A DNA stretch of 64,000 nucleotides from Rosellinia necatrix. Lineage: Eukaryota > Ascomycota > Sordariomycetes > Xylariales > Xylariaceae. The stretch's first letter is position 1; the number at the start of each line of letters is the position of its first letter. The position numbers were made by a program, and so were the translations under genes. The DNA lies in NCBI GenBank assembly GCA_021209875.1, contig JAGYVD010000001.1, forward strand, positions 7,095,522 through 7,159,521, given 5' to 3'. Below the pieces are notes generated by a model. That model was not told the DNA's origin. It did no database searches and saw nothing but the letters and a program-made list of their open reading frames with translations. Positions 22,954-38,556 of this stretch are shown piece by piece.

Positions 22954-25900
22954 TTATAGTACTATTTTTTATTATACGCTCGTTTTAGAATTTTTTTAAT
23001 TATATTAATTAAAATATTTAAACGTTTTAAATTTATATATATATTATATATTAATTTATTTATAGCAATATTAAAAAATACTTAAGTTTAAAATAAACTA
23101 CAATGTTTTTATGATTTTTCGTTTTCAAAATATTTTCAAGTTTTTTAATATTTATATATATTTATAGTTTTTAAAGTTTTATTTATAATTATTTCTAATA
23201 TAAATATTTAAAACGCAGCTTTTGGTTTTTTATATTATATTTAATATAAATTGATTGTTGATTTTTATTAATGTTCTGTTTGCTTTTTAAACATTCAATA
23301 TTATTTATATATAACGAAAAACGTTGAATATTTAGTTTAGCTTATTTACTAAATAATATATATATAGTCTATATTATAATAAATAAATAAATAAATTAAT
23401 TCGTTTATATTTAAGACGTTTAATAGCTGTAGTTTTTAAAATTATTTATTTAATAATATTTTAATAACAAAAAATTTATTAAAACAATTATTAGTTTTTA
23501 TTAGATTATATTATTACGTGCAGCTTTTTAGCTGTTTAAACTAAACATATTATTTTTAATTTTAAAAATCTATAGTTTATTTTTATATTAACTAATAATT
23601 AATTTTAATATATTATTAATTAAACATTAACACTAAAAATTGTTTATTTTTTTTGTTTTTATATGTTTTTAGTTTTAAATAAAAATTATTATTTTAAAAC
23701 TTTTTATATAAGTTATAATAAAACAGAGTAGTTTATTTATATATAATATTTTATGCTGCTTTAAATAAAATTATTTTTATAACAGTTAGTTTATAATACT
23801 TAGTTTTTATTTACGTTTATATTTATTTAGATTTTTGTTTTAATATGTTTAATTTATTCAATTTTAAGTAATGAATCAGGTTTTTTTTTTGCAGCGGTTT
23901 AATTAGCTTTATATAATATAAAATCAAGTTCTATAAAAATGTTGTCGCGTTTATATATTATTTAAAAGCTTTTAATTAATTTAAAAAGACTAAGTTATAA
24001 ATTGCCATAATATATCTTTTTAGTATTATTATTTTAAACATGTTTATTTTAAATTCAAATAAATTTTTTAAAAAATAACAGATAAAAGATTTTATTAATA
24101 ATATAGCTATATATTTATATTTAAATAGCTTAAATATTGTTTTTAAATATTTTTATATTATTTAATAATATTTAAAAATATTATTATATTATTTATAAAT
24201 ATTTGATAATATTTTTAATATATTTTAAAAAATTGATTATATAACGTTATATATGAGCTAAAAATTATAGAATTTTATTATTATAACGGCGTATTTTTTT
24301 TATTTTTTTTTAAGTTATGATTATAAACCAGGTTTTAAAGTTTAAATATATTAAAAGTAATAAAAAATATTACTATGTTAATAACAGTTATAAAATGCTT
24401 TTTTTAAAAATTTAATTATTTCTGCTTATAATAATAATAAATAATTATTTAATATCACTATTTTATTAAATTTTTGAAGTTTATAATTATTTACCTTTTT
24501 ATATTATTATATTTAAAAGTTCTATTTTATTCAATATTAATTATTATATTATAAATACAGCATATATATATAAAGTTAATTTATTAATTTATTTTATATA
24601 TATTTTTTATAAAATCATTATAAAAATTATTAAAAAATCTATGTTTTTATAACAAAATAAATATATATACCTTATAAGCTTAAAACTTTAGTTTTGCTAA
24701 TTTTTTATTAAAACAGCTTTTAATTATTATTTACTTTAAACATTAATAGTTTTTTTATTTTATTAAATTTTAAAAGCTTTAGCTGTTTTTTAAATTTTTT
24801 AGCTAAAAATACTTTTTTAGCAAATATATATATATTTAAAAAAATAACTATTTTTAGCATATTTATACATTGTTTAATTTTTAATATAAATATAATTTTA
24901 AAAATATTAAACCATGCTGTTTTTAATGTTGATATATTTTTGTTTTTTTGTTTAAAAACTTTATTATGTTTTTTATAATATTTATAAACAGCGTTTTAAA
25001 AAAAAATATAGCTTAATAAGCTTTTATAAAACCCGCGATTTTATTTAAAATTAATATATTATATAAAAATATATTGTTTATTCTTACTGTTGTAATAATT
25101 AAAATTATTTTAAATTATATATTTATATATATTAATATTTTAACTTAATTAAATATTTATAAAGGTTTTTTTTTATAAATATAAAAATATTATGAAAAAA
25201 TAGTTTTATATGATTATTTATTATAATAATTATAGCTGCAGCAGCAACTGCTAATATATTTAAAGCTTTTTTATAGTTATAATAAAATAGCTTTAATGTT
25301 TATTTTTTATATTATATTTATTTTAACGTTTTTAATAATTATACCGCGTTTTTTAAATGTTTTAATTATTTATATAACAAATAATATTTTTATATTAATA
25401 GTTATATTTATAGCCGCTAAAACAGTTTTTAATATAAAAAGCTAAAATTATAGTTAATAAACAAAGCTTTATCTTTAATAGCTATATAAGCTTTTGTTTT
25501 TATTTTAAAGTTTATTTTTTTATTTGTTATTTTTTTATATATTTATATTTTTAAGCTTAAATTCGCATTTTATTTAAAACTTATTTTAAATAAAAATTAA
25601 ATTATATAAGCTTTATAGCTTATAATTATTTAATATATAAAAAAAGATTATTTTTAAAAATAAATTCAGTTTTAATTATTTTATTACCTAGCTTTTTATA
25701 GAATTTTTATTTTATTAGTTTTTTTATTATTAGTTCTTTTATAAATAAATAAAAACTTGGCTAGTTTTTAAATTTAATCGGCTTTAGTTTAATATTTTAA
25801 AAAATCTGCGTTATTTTTTATTATATATTTTAAAATGTTTAAAAAGCTTTGTTAATATATATTATTTTTATATTTAAATTCACATCTATTTCTATTTTAT

Positions 25901-28007
25901 TATTTATTTTAAAGTTTTATATTTTACATTATAACTAAATACAATATATATATGCTTTACTCTTTTTATATTATATATAAAAACTTTTTAATACGTTTTA
26001 TTTTTTTGCACTTTATAAATAATTAGCTGTTTTTATTTCTTTTATTGTTTTTTGCTTAAAATATCCTGTTATGTTTTTTATTATATTTTTTAGCTTGTTT
26101 ATAATGTTGTAAATATTTAAAAATATATTATAATGTAATATTAACATAATATAATATCCGTATATATATTTTTTAGTTAAATAAAAATAATATATTTCAT
26201 TGTTTAAAATAGATATTAAATTTGCTTTTAAATAAGTGTTAGATTTTTTGTTGCTAATAATAAACTTTTTATAGCATTAATAATATATTAAATCTCTTAT
26301 CAGCTAATATAACATTTTAAATATATTAAACTTTTTTTAATAAATAATAATTCAATTAATTTTTATTAGTTTTTTAAAAAATAAATTTTATTGTTTTAAT
26401 TATTAACATAATTTTATTATTATAATTATTTTGGCTATATTAATTATTATATTTTAATTATTAATTATTTTTGTTAAAATAATAATTTTTATAATATTTA
26501 CGTGTTTATAAAAAGCTAAATAATCGGTTGTTTTATTTGTTTTAATTATATTAATTATTACGGTTATATTTACTGCTGTTATAACGTTATTAGTTTTTAT
26601 TTTTTTTTAATTGTGTTTTTTTCATTAGTTATATGAGCGATTTTTTAATTAGTTTTTAAAATAACGATTATTTTTAAAAAAAAACCTCAGTTAATGTATA
26701 TATTTTTAAATATTAAAAGTTATTAATGAGGCAAAATATGCTGTATTTTTTTATCTTCTGATGATTTTTTTAGTTAAGTTTTATAGATTTTTTTTAACTT
26801 TTTTAATTTTAAGCATATATTTTTTTTGTTAATTAATTTTAAACACATAGTTTTAAAACTGTTTAATTTTTAATTTTATATTAATATAAATTTATATTAT
26901 TATTGTATCTTTGTTGTATTTATTAATCTTTAAAATATTTATAGCATATATATATTTTAGTTTTTTTATATATATTATAAAACGTTAAATAATTAGTTTT
27001 AAATTTATAAATAACTATATTAACGTTTATTATAAAATATTATTAATTTATTTTAATTATTTAGTTTATATTTTTACAACATAGCTTTATATATATACTA
27101 AAGCTTAGCTTATTATTTTATTACAAAATTACTAGTTTTATAAAAACTGTTTAAAATAAAAACAAAATTTATTATTTTATTTTATATTATATTTTTTTTT
27201 TTTTGCGTTTTTTTTTATAGTAAATTATAACATAGTTCCACTTTTTTAAGTTTAAGCTTTATTTTATTATTTTAAACATATTTAAGATAATAACTAGTAT
27301 TGTTTTTAAAGCTTGTATTTATTTATTAATTTCAGCAAGAAAATAAATAATAATATATTAGTTCAGGCCTACTTGTTAAAAAATATTAATATTTTTTTTT
27401 TAAACCACGCTTTTTTAAAATTCTTTTTTTAATTTATTGTTTTAAATAGTTGCTGTCGTTTAGTTTTAAGTTTAATTAACAGCTTTATTTTAAGCTTTAA
27501 ATATTTAATTGTTTTTTTAATTAATTTATTATTTAGTTATTTTTATTTTAAAATATTATTTCAGGCCTTCAAATATTTATTTTTCTTATAACTGTCGGCA
27601 AGCTTAATAAATAAATAAAATAAATCATTTATATTAAATTATAGGTTAAAATATTTATAACGTTTATTTTATTGCTAGCTAAAATATAAAAATATATATT
27701 AAACTTACTGTTTATTTTTATTTTATGTTTATAAAGTTTTTTTTAATGTTTTTAGCTAGCTTTACTGTTTAAACAACTTTTTAATTTTTATATCAGATTA
27801 TTAATAAAAATAATGTTTAGCTTTAATAAATATATTAAATATAAAAAAAGGTTTTGTGTTATTTATTGCAATAAAATATGCGTTTAATCATAAAAACGCG
27901 TTTTTATAATTATAAAAATCATAAAAATAGTTTTATTTTTAAAAAGTAAAGTTTAATAGTTAAGTTTAATTTTTATAAAAAACGTTATAAAAACATTAAT
28001 TTAAAAA

Positions 28008-28201
28008 TATATTATAAAAATATAAAATATATATTAAAAAAATAAAAACTAGCAAATTTAAGCTAAACTAAAGTTTTACTTAAATATAAGCTAAAGCTTA
28101 TATATATAAGGCTAGGCCTAATTAAGTTATGCGTGTAGCTATTGGCTATAGCACCCCAAGCGAGGGGCTTATATAACCGCTCCTTCTACGCCCGCGTATT
28201 A
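28008..28201 (+). mobile_element. LTR family R1, copy 3
   Basis: 194 bp. The first half is heavily mutated (TGCACCATA now reads TATATTATA), while the second half still keeps CACCCCAAGCGAGGGGC and the GCGTATTA end. Confidence 0.65.
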
Positions 28202-29747
28202 CTATATATTTATTAATAAAAGTTTTATTTATTAAAATTATATAACAATATATAAAGGTTTTTATTTTATACGAGTTTAAATATAATATATTTATGATAT
28301 TTTTGTTATAATATTTTAAAACTATAATATTTAATAAATAATAATAAGTTATTATAACTAATGTGATTAAAGAATAATTTTAACAGTTTAATAGTTTAAA
28401 TATAAATAATCAAAAAAACAGTAAAAAAAAACATTTTATAAAGATTGTTTAATTAAAAAAATTAAAACAGCAAAAATAATTATGAATATAAATAAAAAAA
28501 CTAAAAAAAACATTAAATATTTGCTAGCGTTATTTTTTTATTATATAATAATCATATAAAACAAGCTAATATTAACTAGTTTAATTTAAATAAATAAAAT
28601 AAATACAAGAGAAAAAAATATCTAATAAAAATAAGCTTGTTTTATTAACATATGTTGTTTTGCAGAAAAAATAAATTTATTGTTTAAAAATTGCAAAATA
28701 ACAGGAAAAAATATTTAATAACTTTTAAATATATTTTAAATATCATTTAACAGGGGTGTAGATAGATTTATAAAAAGATTTATTAATTATTCAAAGCTTG
28801 GTAATACTTTGGGAATATTTAATATAAATAATTAAATTTATTAAAACGCTTTTATTTAATATAATAAGCTATAAATATTTATATATTTTAATTATATAAT
28901 AAAAACAACGTTAAAATTGCCTTCAGCTTATATATATAACGTTTATAAATAGAATATTGAAATTATATTTTATATATATATATATTCTTTCTTAAAAGAT
29001 TTTTAAAGCTAAAACTTTGAGTTTGATTATTAAGTGATTTTGTATTATTATTATAATTTTTAAATTAGTTAATTTATTAATTGATTTATTGTTTTATTTT
29101 TTAATAGTGTTTTTAGATTTTTTATTTAAAGTAGTCTTTTTAAATATTTTTAATAAATTAATTAGTTTATTTATATATAATAATAAAATAAAAATAAAAT
29201 TATATAACGCGGTTTTTTTAAAGCAGAAAATAGTTTGTTTTAATTATATTAACATATTTAAAAGAAATAGTTTTTCTAAATGTATGTTTTTAATTATATG
29301 ATTGCTTTATATTTTAATGCAGCTTTAGTATTCTTTTATTTGAATTTAAACATGACTAATAATTTATTAATAGTTTAGATGTAAATCCATCTTTAAACTT
29401 TTATTTTTTAACATTTTTTTGGTTTTTTGAGCTTAAAGATAAAAGCTATATACAAGTTTCTTGTAAGCATATTTTTATTAAATCTTTAATATGTTAATTT
29501 AAAATATAGGTTTTTTATCATCTTAAAATATATTTTTATTTTTTATAAATTTATTATTTATATATCTTAAAACTTTATTGTTATAATTTTATTATAATTA
29601 TATTACTTTCTAAATATTATTATAATTTTTTATATATTATTTTATTAATTATATTATTTTTCATTTATAAATTATTAATATAATTTATTTATTAATATAT
29701 ATTTCAATTTCTATTCATTATTATAAATAATTATTATTATTATTTTT

Positions 29748-29870
29748 TCTGCTGCTAAGCTTATGTTTACGTTATTGTTGCTGCTTCTCCTGGTGCTGTT
29801 TTTACTGCTACTGCTGCTTTTCCTGCTGCTGCTGCTTCTTCTACTGCTGCTGCTGCTGCTTTTATTATTT
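29748..29870 (+). repeat. imperfect CTG trinucleotide repeat
   Basis: Runs of CTG/CTT/CTA triplets persist inside otherwise A+T-only sequence. The minus strand reads GCA-rich (Ala) in one frame and AGC-rich (Ser) in another. CTG contains TpG, a mutable RIP context, so the array either expanded after mutation or escaped it. Short related CTG words occur at about 30183-30200. Confidence 0.75.
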
Positions 29871-31045
29871 TTATTATTTCTGCAGCTAATATTGCTATAA
29901 ATAATATTTTTAATATTTTTATTTATTGATTTATAATTAATTTAAATATAATATATAAAATTAAAAAACAAGCACATTTATATTAAAAGCGTTTTTTTTA
30001 AAATGATTTCTATTAAGTTTATTTAATTTAAATTTAAATTTAAATAGGCAAAAAATATTATGTGGAATTTTTTACAAGTTTGTTATTATTAATATTATTA
30101 AAATACTGCTGTTAAACTTTATATACTTATATATATTATTTTTATTCATTCTTTTTAAATAAAATATATTATATTAAACAATGCTGCTACTGCTGCTATT
30201 AACGCCGTTTTTATTTTATTTTTTGCTTATATTTTAAATTAATAAATATTGTTTAAAACATATCTTATTGAAACCATATTAATTTTATTTTTATTAATAA
30301 ATTAAAGGCTTTATATTATAAAACTATAAAACGTAATCATGAATTCTAGCGTTATATTTTTTGTTTATATTATATTTCATATATTTTAATTAATGAATAA
30401 ATATATAATTAATAATATAAAATTGCTTTGTTATATATTTCATTTATAATTCAATAATCTTGTTATATTTTTTGTTTTATTCTTAATATTATAATAAATC
30501 ATTATTATCAGCTGTTATTAATTATTAATTAATTTAAAAAAAGATTATTTCATCTTATAAAATTTTACTGCGTTAAACCTTTAATATTTAAAAAAAAAAA
30601 AAAATTCTGTAGCTATAAAAATATTTATTTTTATAAATCTTTTTGGTTTTTATATATTTTAACGGCTTTAAACGCTGATATTTTTGTAACTAATTATTTT
30701 TTTCATATTGTCTTCTTTTATTTTATTATAATCTTTCTGCTTGTTTTTATTATGCAGCTTATATTTTAAATCGTTATTTACAAAGGTGATCATAATTTAT
30801 TTTTAAACCGTTTTTTTAATATATTTCAAAAATTTAATAATTTAAAAAATCCTGCTAAAAATTAAAAATGAACAAAAACACATTTTTAAAAGTCGAATAA
30901 AATTAAAAGGTTTTAAATATTTTGATGTTTTTAGTTTTTTTAATTAATTATTAAATGTTTAAGGCGGCAGTTCATTAGTTTTTCATATATAACAATATAA
31001 ATTATTCTAGTGCAATAAAACTTGAAAATATTTAAATTATATTTA

Positions 31046-34000
31046 TGTTATAGGCAGTGCTTATAAGGAAGTATCAGCGCACGGGCTGATATAGGCCAAC
31101 TGTTATATACTTTTATCCTAAATAATCGCTAAATAGTTTATAAACTAACTATTAAACTTGGACTAAAATAACTAAAACTAACCAGCTTTATAAAACAGCG
31201 TTTTATAAGCTATATATATACTGTTTATATTTTTTGCTATTTAGTTAAAAAATAGATTTTATTTGTTATTTTAACAAGTGTATTTTTAAACAAAGCTTAT
31301 TATATATTTTTTTAGCTTTTTAAAGCTTTTACTAAATTTAGAATAAATTCATTAAAAGTTTTTTAAAAGCTACGTTTAATTAATAAAGCAGAATTTATTT
31401 TAATGTAAGCTATGAAATGTAATAATCATAATTTAATATATTTAAAACTAAAAATAACGTTTTATTAGCAAAACTAAATTAAAGCTATATATAAACAGTT
31501 TAAAAACCATTTTAAATAGTTAATATATTAATTTTTAATATTATTTTATAATTATTTATTAAATTATATTAAGTTTTTTAAACTTAGTTATAAAAGTTTA
31601 AACGTAAATTTTGATTTAGTTTAAAATGTTTATAAAAACTGTTTTAAGTGAACTATATAAAAAAGTTTATATTAAAAAATTATAAATAAACAAAAATTTT
31701 ATAAATAATAATAAATTAAAATAATATAGCATTTATAAACAGTTTAAAAATAATATATAAATTATTATTAAATTATTTTAAATTATAAACAATTTTAACA
31801 TAAAAATTAATTTAAAAATATTTTTACAATATATTAAAACTATTTATAATGGTTTAAATAAAATTATATTTTTATTTATAAGCGGTATATATTTTATTAA
31901 AACATTAATTAGTATTTTTTATATATATTTTTTCATTTAAATAGTTATTATTAAAATTAAATAAAATAAGCTAAATAAATAACAATAAACTATTAATTTT
32001 TTTAAAATTATAAACAATAAGCTTAAAAAAGTTTTTATAAGCCTATCACTATTTAATAATTATTAAACTTATTTTAATCAGGTTTTAAAAACAATAAACA
32101 AGTTAAAAAAACTATTAAATTATTATATTAAAGTCAGCGCTTAAAATAAATATAAACATAGCATAACTTATAAAAGTTTAATCATAAATTTAAAAAAAAT
32201 ATCAAAATAACTAAAGTTGTTTTTTTTTTAATTTATTATTTAATAAAACTTTTTTAACAATGTTTAAACTATTTAAGCTATAAAAAAAAAAAAAAGCGCC
32301 CCAAAAAAACCAAAAAAAACTGCTTATGATATAAAAAAGTAGGCTATTTTATTAAATTATATTTTATAAAGCCGGCAGGCAGGCTAATCATTTATATAAG
32401 CAACATAAAAATAAAAAAAAACATTAAGTTTAAACCACGGGAAAAAGTTAAAAAACAAGTAATTTTGTAAAAAAAACACTTTTAAAAGTTAATATTAATT
32501 TAAAAAAAAATAACTATAATGAAACAGCTTATAAACAGGTTGTTTTTATAATTAATATATTTATAAAAAAATATAATACGAAAAAGCTTTAATTAATTAA
32601 AAATATAAATATTACGTAATTATTAATAAAAATAATGTTAAAAATATAAGTTATTATATATAAAAATAAAAATAAAGCTTTTTAGCTAGCTAATAAAAAA
32701 AGCTTATAAATAGCTTTAAAAAATAAATAAAATAATTTATTAAAATATAAATATAAACAAATATATAAAATAAATATATATATATATAATAAAAAGTTAT
32801 AAAATTTATTAATGTTAAAAAATTTTAGTTAAAAATATAAAATAATATATATTGTTTATAAATATTATATAAAGATAAAAAAATAAACAATATAATTATT
32901 ATGAAAAAATATATATAAATTAAATAAAAATTATTAAAATAGTTTAAATTATTTTTATCATTAACGCTGTTATTTTTATAAAAAATAAAAAAGAAATAAA
33001 ACTAAAACGCTTAAATAAAAGCTATCAAAAGTTTTTTTATAATAATCGCCTAAATAAGCTAAACTTTTAATTTAAAAGCTTTAAGCGCGTCTTAAAAAGC
33101 TTTTAAATAAATTAAAAAATAAGCTAATTTGTTTAATAAATATAAAATATAAGATTTATTTTTAAGTATTTAAAAGAGATTATAAAATATATTTAAATAT
33201 AAATATATAAAAATAAAAAAAATTAGTTATATAAACTTTTATTTTTAAAAACTTATATTAAATTATTAAATAAAATATATATATATATAAACAGCTTGTT
33301 AGCAGATATATTAACGTTTTTTATATAAAAGCTAAATAACAACTTTTATTTTTATTATAATAATAAAACGTTTAATAATATTATTAAAAAACCGGTATTT
33401 TTTTTTAATTTAAAACCGTTTAAAATTCTTTTATGAAGTAAATTGTTTATTAAATTAAACATTAAATTCATTTTATATAAAATCAGGATATAAAAAAAAA
33501 CTCAATAAAAAATAGTTTTTTAAACTAAGTTTAAACTGTTTAAATAACTAAAAATATTTTTAGCTTATATAAAATTTTACAACTTTTTAATACTATGTTA
33601 ATAATATGCTTTAAAGTTTTTAAATTGTTTTTATATTATATATATTAATAATATATTTTTATTTTTTTAAACTTTTAAATAAATTATTATTATAAAATTA
33701 AATAAGTTTTAAACCGTTTTATAAACGCTAGCTTTTATTTAAAGATTAAGAAAAGCAAATTTAAAGTTTTTATTATAAAATATTTAAAATTTATTACAAA
33801 ACAGGTAACAAAATTAATATAAATTTTGAAAAGTTATATTTAATATATAAATAAAAAGTTTTTATATTGTTTAAAAATATATAAAAATTTTGAAGCTTTA
33901 TAGATTTTTATAAAAATTTTAAAATAATTATTTAAAAAAACGGTTTTATTAATTACGCTAAAAAAAATTTTTAAAATAAAAATTTGTAAAACGTAGCTTT

Positions 34001-37000
34001 TAAAATATTTAAAAATATTTTTATCAACAAACTTATATTAGCTTATTTTAATGTTCATAAAAAACTTTTATAAACGCAGTCTATTTAAAATAGTTTTATA
34101 AAAATATTTAAGCTAGTTAAAACAAAATAAAAACTATAACTTGTTATATATTATGTATATTATTTTATAACTATAAAATTAACTATAAAATTTATAATAA
34201 ACAACTTTTTATAATTATAAGCTGTATATGAACTTAACATATTAAATTTCATAATATAAACATGTTTTTTATTATAATATTTAATTATAAAAACTTTATT
34301 TATTTAATAATTATTAAAAATTAATTATAAAGCCGGTTTATTAAGCTAAAAATTAAATAAAAATAAATTTACTTTAAAGTTTTATAAAAACGCTTAAATA
34401 GTTAAATAAACGCGCTATTAAAATATAACTAGAACTTTTTAAAAAAAGCTGAAAACAAAAAATATGCCGGACAAAATAAACAGCTTTTAAAAAATAAATA
34501 GCTATTTATTAAGTTTTTTTTAAGCCAACTATAAACTATTTAAATAAATAAATTAAAAAACGTATTAATTTTTTAAAAAAATATTTAATTATAAAAATTT
34601 AACTAATGTTCAAAATATTATTTTTAAAAAAAACTTAAGCTACGCACGTATTACTTGCGTTATATAAAAAAGCGCATATATTTTTTTGAAAGTTAAATTT
34701 TAACGCATTAATAGCTAAATATAACTTAGACCTGCGCAGCGCGCTAAAATTTTACAACTACTTTTAATTGTCTAATTAAAAACTTTTTAAATAAAAATAA
34801 TATAAAATATTTATAACTTATATTTAATAAAATATTTTCATTAAAAAAATTATTATAATAATATCTAAAAAAATTTTGGCTGGCGGTTTTAAAAAATATA
34901 AAATATTTTGTTTATAACAATAATATTTACAGCAGAAAAATAAGATAAAAAACTAAAAATAAAGCTTGTTATATTTATTACTAGTTTTTAAATAATATTA
35001 AAGCAAACTTTTAATAGATTTTATAATAGATTTACTAATAAAAACTAAAAAATTGCATTAATTTAATAATAATTACTAATAAATTTAATAAAGCTGTTAT
35101 ATTAAAAATAATAGCTTTAATAAAAATAAAAGCTTATGTTAAACAGTTTATATAATATTATCAGCGTTATTATAAATTTTTATAGCTATAATTAATAACA
35201 GAAATATAAACTAAACTAATTATTTTTAGCATAAAATATATTTATTAATAAGTATTTAATAACGTTTATTTATTATTTATTACTTAAAAATAAACAGAGC
35301 TGTAAAATAAACAAACTAAAAATCCTAATATATTTATAAGCATACGTTATATATATTTAAAATAACTAGCTTACGTTATTTTTAAAAGCTATATTTGCTA
35401 TAAATAATTAAAACATTATAATTATTAAGCTAAGCATTTTTTTTAAAATTTATAAATATTATATAGCTATTATATTAATAATTAAACGTTTAGCGCAACT
35501 GGCTTATAATTTATAAGTTTTAGCCGCAGCATTTATATAAAAACTAAAAAACAGCATAAAATTTATTTAAGCAGCTATAGCTATAACGTAATAAAATTAA
35601 AACAAAGCTCCTAATAAATAGCGTATGTTAATTAATAAGTTTAAAACTTAAGATTTTATTTAGCTATTTTTTAAAAACGTATAAACGTTATAATTATTTT
35701 AAAAATTAGTATAGCTATATATTAAATATTATATTATTAAAATAATTAGTTTTTAAATAATAAAATTAAATATTTCAAAAAGATTTATAACTGTTTTAGA
35801 TTAAGTTTATATATTATATAAAAATAGATTTTAGCTTTTTAAACATTAAATAATACCCAGGTTTTTTATATCAACAATAAAACTTAAAAAACAAAAATAA
35901 AAACAAAAAATATTAAAAGCTAATTAGATTAAAAAAATATAAAAAGCTGGTAAACTAGTTATAAAATAAAAAATATGCTAAACTTATTAAAAAACTTTTA
36001 AAAACTTTTAAAAACTTAAATAAAAACCGTTTTAAAAAAAATATAAAAATATATAAAATAATAATAAATTTAACGTAAAATGAAAAAATACAGCTTAAAA
36101 ATATAACGTAAAAAACAACAAATAAAATAAATATATAATATAACATATTATATTTTTTAATTATAAGCAAAATTAGCTTGTAAACATATTATAAATAATT
36201 TAAAAACTATAAAAAAACTATTAAATAAAACTAGCTAATTTTTTATACTTTTTTTTATATAAGTTTTAAATAAAATAATAACAAGCGCGGCATAAATAAT
36301 ATTTAAGCTATTTAATTTATTTTAATTTTTTATTATTAAGTTTTAATTTTTTTTTAAACTTTATTAATAACTAGCGTAAAAGCAGGTAATATATTTAATA
36401 AAAAAAACGCAGCTATAGCTGCTAAAGTTTTATTAATAACAGCTGTAGCTATATAGCTTGTTATATTATTTTAAAATTTAATTAATTTTTATTTATTTTT
36501 AAGCTTTTATAACTAAGATTAAAATAAAGCTTATATTTTTAGCGCGGTTTATATAAACTTAAAAAAGGTTTTATACAAAAATAATAGTTTTTAAAAGTTT
36601 ATAAATTATTTTATAAACTGCGATAAAATATATAAATTATCATTTATTTTTAAAGCATTTTTATTATTTTTTAATCAAATATAAATAATATATAAATAAA
36701 ATATAAGCAGCGGGCAAAATATTTATATAATAAGTTTTAATTTTTTATTATTTAAAAAGCTGTTTAATATAATTTTAAATAATAATAATAATTTGTTTAT
36801 ATAATATATAAGCAAAGCATAAATAATGGTTATTAAAATTAAAACTTATTTTTAATATTTTATTAATATAAGCTAAACATTTTAAAAATTTGAGCAAGTT
36901 TTAATAAAATTATTTTAATTGTTTAAAAGCTTATAAAAATATAATAAATAATTAAAAAAAAAAACTTAGAAAAATAGATTTATTATATACATAAACGTTT

Positions 37001-38556
37001 TTAATAAAATATAAAAATATTTAATATAGTTTAAAATTATTAAAAACCTGCTTATAAAAAGTAGTAATATAAAATATAAGCTGCTGTAACAATAGTTAAT
37101 TTATTTTAAAATATTTTCTTTTGTATATATAACGTATATAATATATAATAGCGCGTTTTTGTTATAATTAATTTATAACAAGCTTATAAAAAAAAAATAG
37201 ACTTCTAATTTAATTAATATAAAAAGCTAAAAAGTTGTTATTTATTAGCTTATTAATATAACGTATATATAATATAACGCGCTTATAAATAAAGCAAAAA
37301 AAAAAGCTCCAGAAAATATTAATAAAAAGCTAGCTTATAATAAAATACTTAAAAAAAAGCTTTTAAAGCTATTATAAATAACGCGTAAACAGTTTAAAAA
37401 AAAAAAAACTTTTAAAAATAAATAAAAAAAAATAAAAAAAAGCTAAGCAAAAAAGGAAAAAGGGTAAATAACGCTAGAACTTAGTTAATAAAATTTATAA
37501 ACAGATAAAAGCAGCGTTAAATATAAAAAAAAAAAAAAAGTTAACAAATAAAACTAAAAAAACGTTATTACTGTTTTTTATTAACAGAATTAATATAAAA
37601 ATAACAGCTAAAAACAGTTTGTTTAAATATAATAAAAAACAATTATTTAATTAATGAATAAAAAAATTATAAACAGCTTAAAGCCGACTTTTAATAAACA
37701 AAAAAATATAGTTGCGCTAGCAGGCTAAACTAACAAGCTAGCTAAAATATAAATAAAAATAAAGCCTGGCCGCGATAATAAAAAATAAATATAATATTAA
37801 TAATAAAACGTTAAACAGCCCGCAGAATAAAATAAAATCGATTTATAAACAGCTTAAACAATAAATTAACATACCGCGAGAATTAAAATAATTTATAAAA
37901 CTAGTTATTATTACAAAAAAAAAAAAAAAGGAAAAAAGAAGCGGTTTAAAAGCTTTATATAGCTGTATATAAAGCAGTAAAAAGTAAGGCCCGGCAGAAT
38001 TTTAAAAAGCAGTCGGGCGTAAATATTTAAAGTATTTAAAAAGCATATAAAAACTAGCAAGTAATAAACAAAAAAAGTAATATTATAAAACGCTTATAAA
38101 CAGCGTTAAAATATTTTAACAGATTAAATTAATAAAAATATATATTTATATATAAATTAAAATTTATAAATAAAAACAACTTTTTTTTTAGCTAGAAAAA
38201 AGTTTTATTTATAAACTTAAAATATAAGTATAAAAATTATAAAACAGCTTATAACTAGCTTACAACTTTTCTAAAAAAACGTAAAAAAAAAACATAATAT
38301 TATAAGCAGTATTTATAAAAAAGTATTAACGCACGGGCTAATATAAACAAACTGCTATATATTTTTATTTTAAACAATTATTAAATAGTTTATAAACTAA
38401 TTATTAAACCTAAACTAGTACAACTAAAATTAACCAGCTTTATAAAACTATGTTTTATAAGCTATATATATATTATTCATAACTTCTGCTATTTAGCCAA
38501 AAAATAAACTTTATTTGCTACCCTAATAAGTATACCTTCAGGCATAGCTTATTATA
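31046..38556 (+). mobile_element. near-complete RIP-decayed LTR retrotransposon (7.5 kb)
   Basis: The two LTRs are 259 bp each: 31046-31304, beginning TGTTATAGGCAGTGC, and 38298-38556, beginning TATTATAAGCAGTAT (the G-to-A version). They align end to end, both closing on AGCTTATTATA. An A-rich polypurine-like tract (about 38280-38297) lies just before the right LTR, which places the sense strand on plus, and the body is A-rich on that strand. ATTTA occurs at 31041-31045 and again at 38556-38560, a possible target duplication in low-complexity sequence. Length suits a Ty3/gypsy-type element, but no gag or pol can be read. Confidence 0.75.

Larger units (their letters stand above)
21140..28201. 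mobile_element. decayed LTR retroelement with family R1 terminal repeats
   Basis: R1 LTRs in the same orientation bound about 7.06 kb, the size of an LTR retrotransposon. The left LTR (21140-21335) and right LTR (28008-28201) both end at the same GCGTATTA point; TATTA is expected from an original TATCA after CA-to-TA mutation. The body is too A+T-rich to recognise gag or pol. The first 4.2 kb has a second copy at 52270-56272. No convincing target duplication was seen, so two unrelated insertions cannot be excluded. Confidence 0.55.

Noticed and set aside
22731..22959. Overlapping open frames within the 234-bp insertion
   Set aside because: Short frames on both strands within a mobile-element insertion; no recognisable protein.
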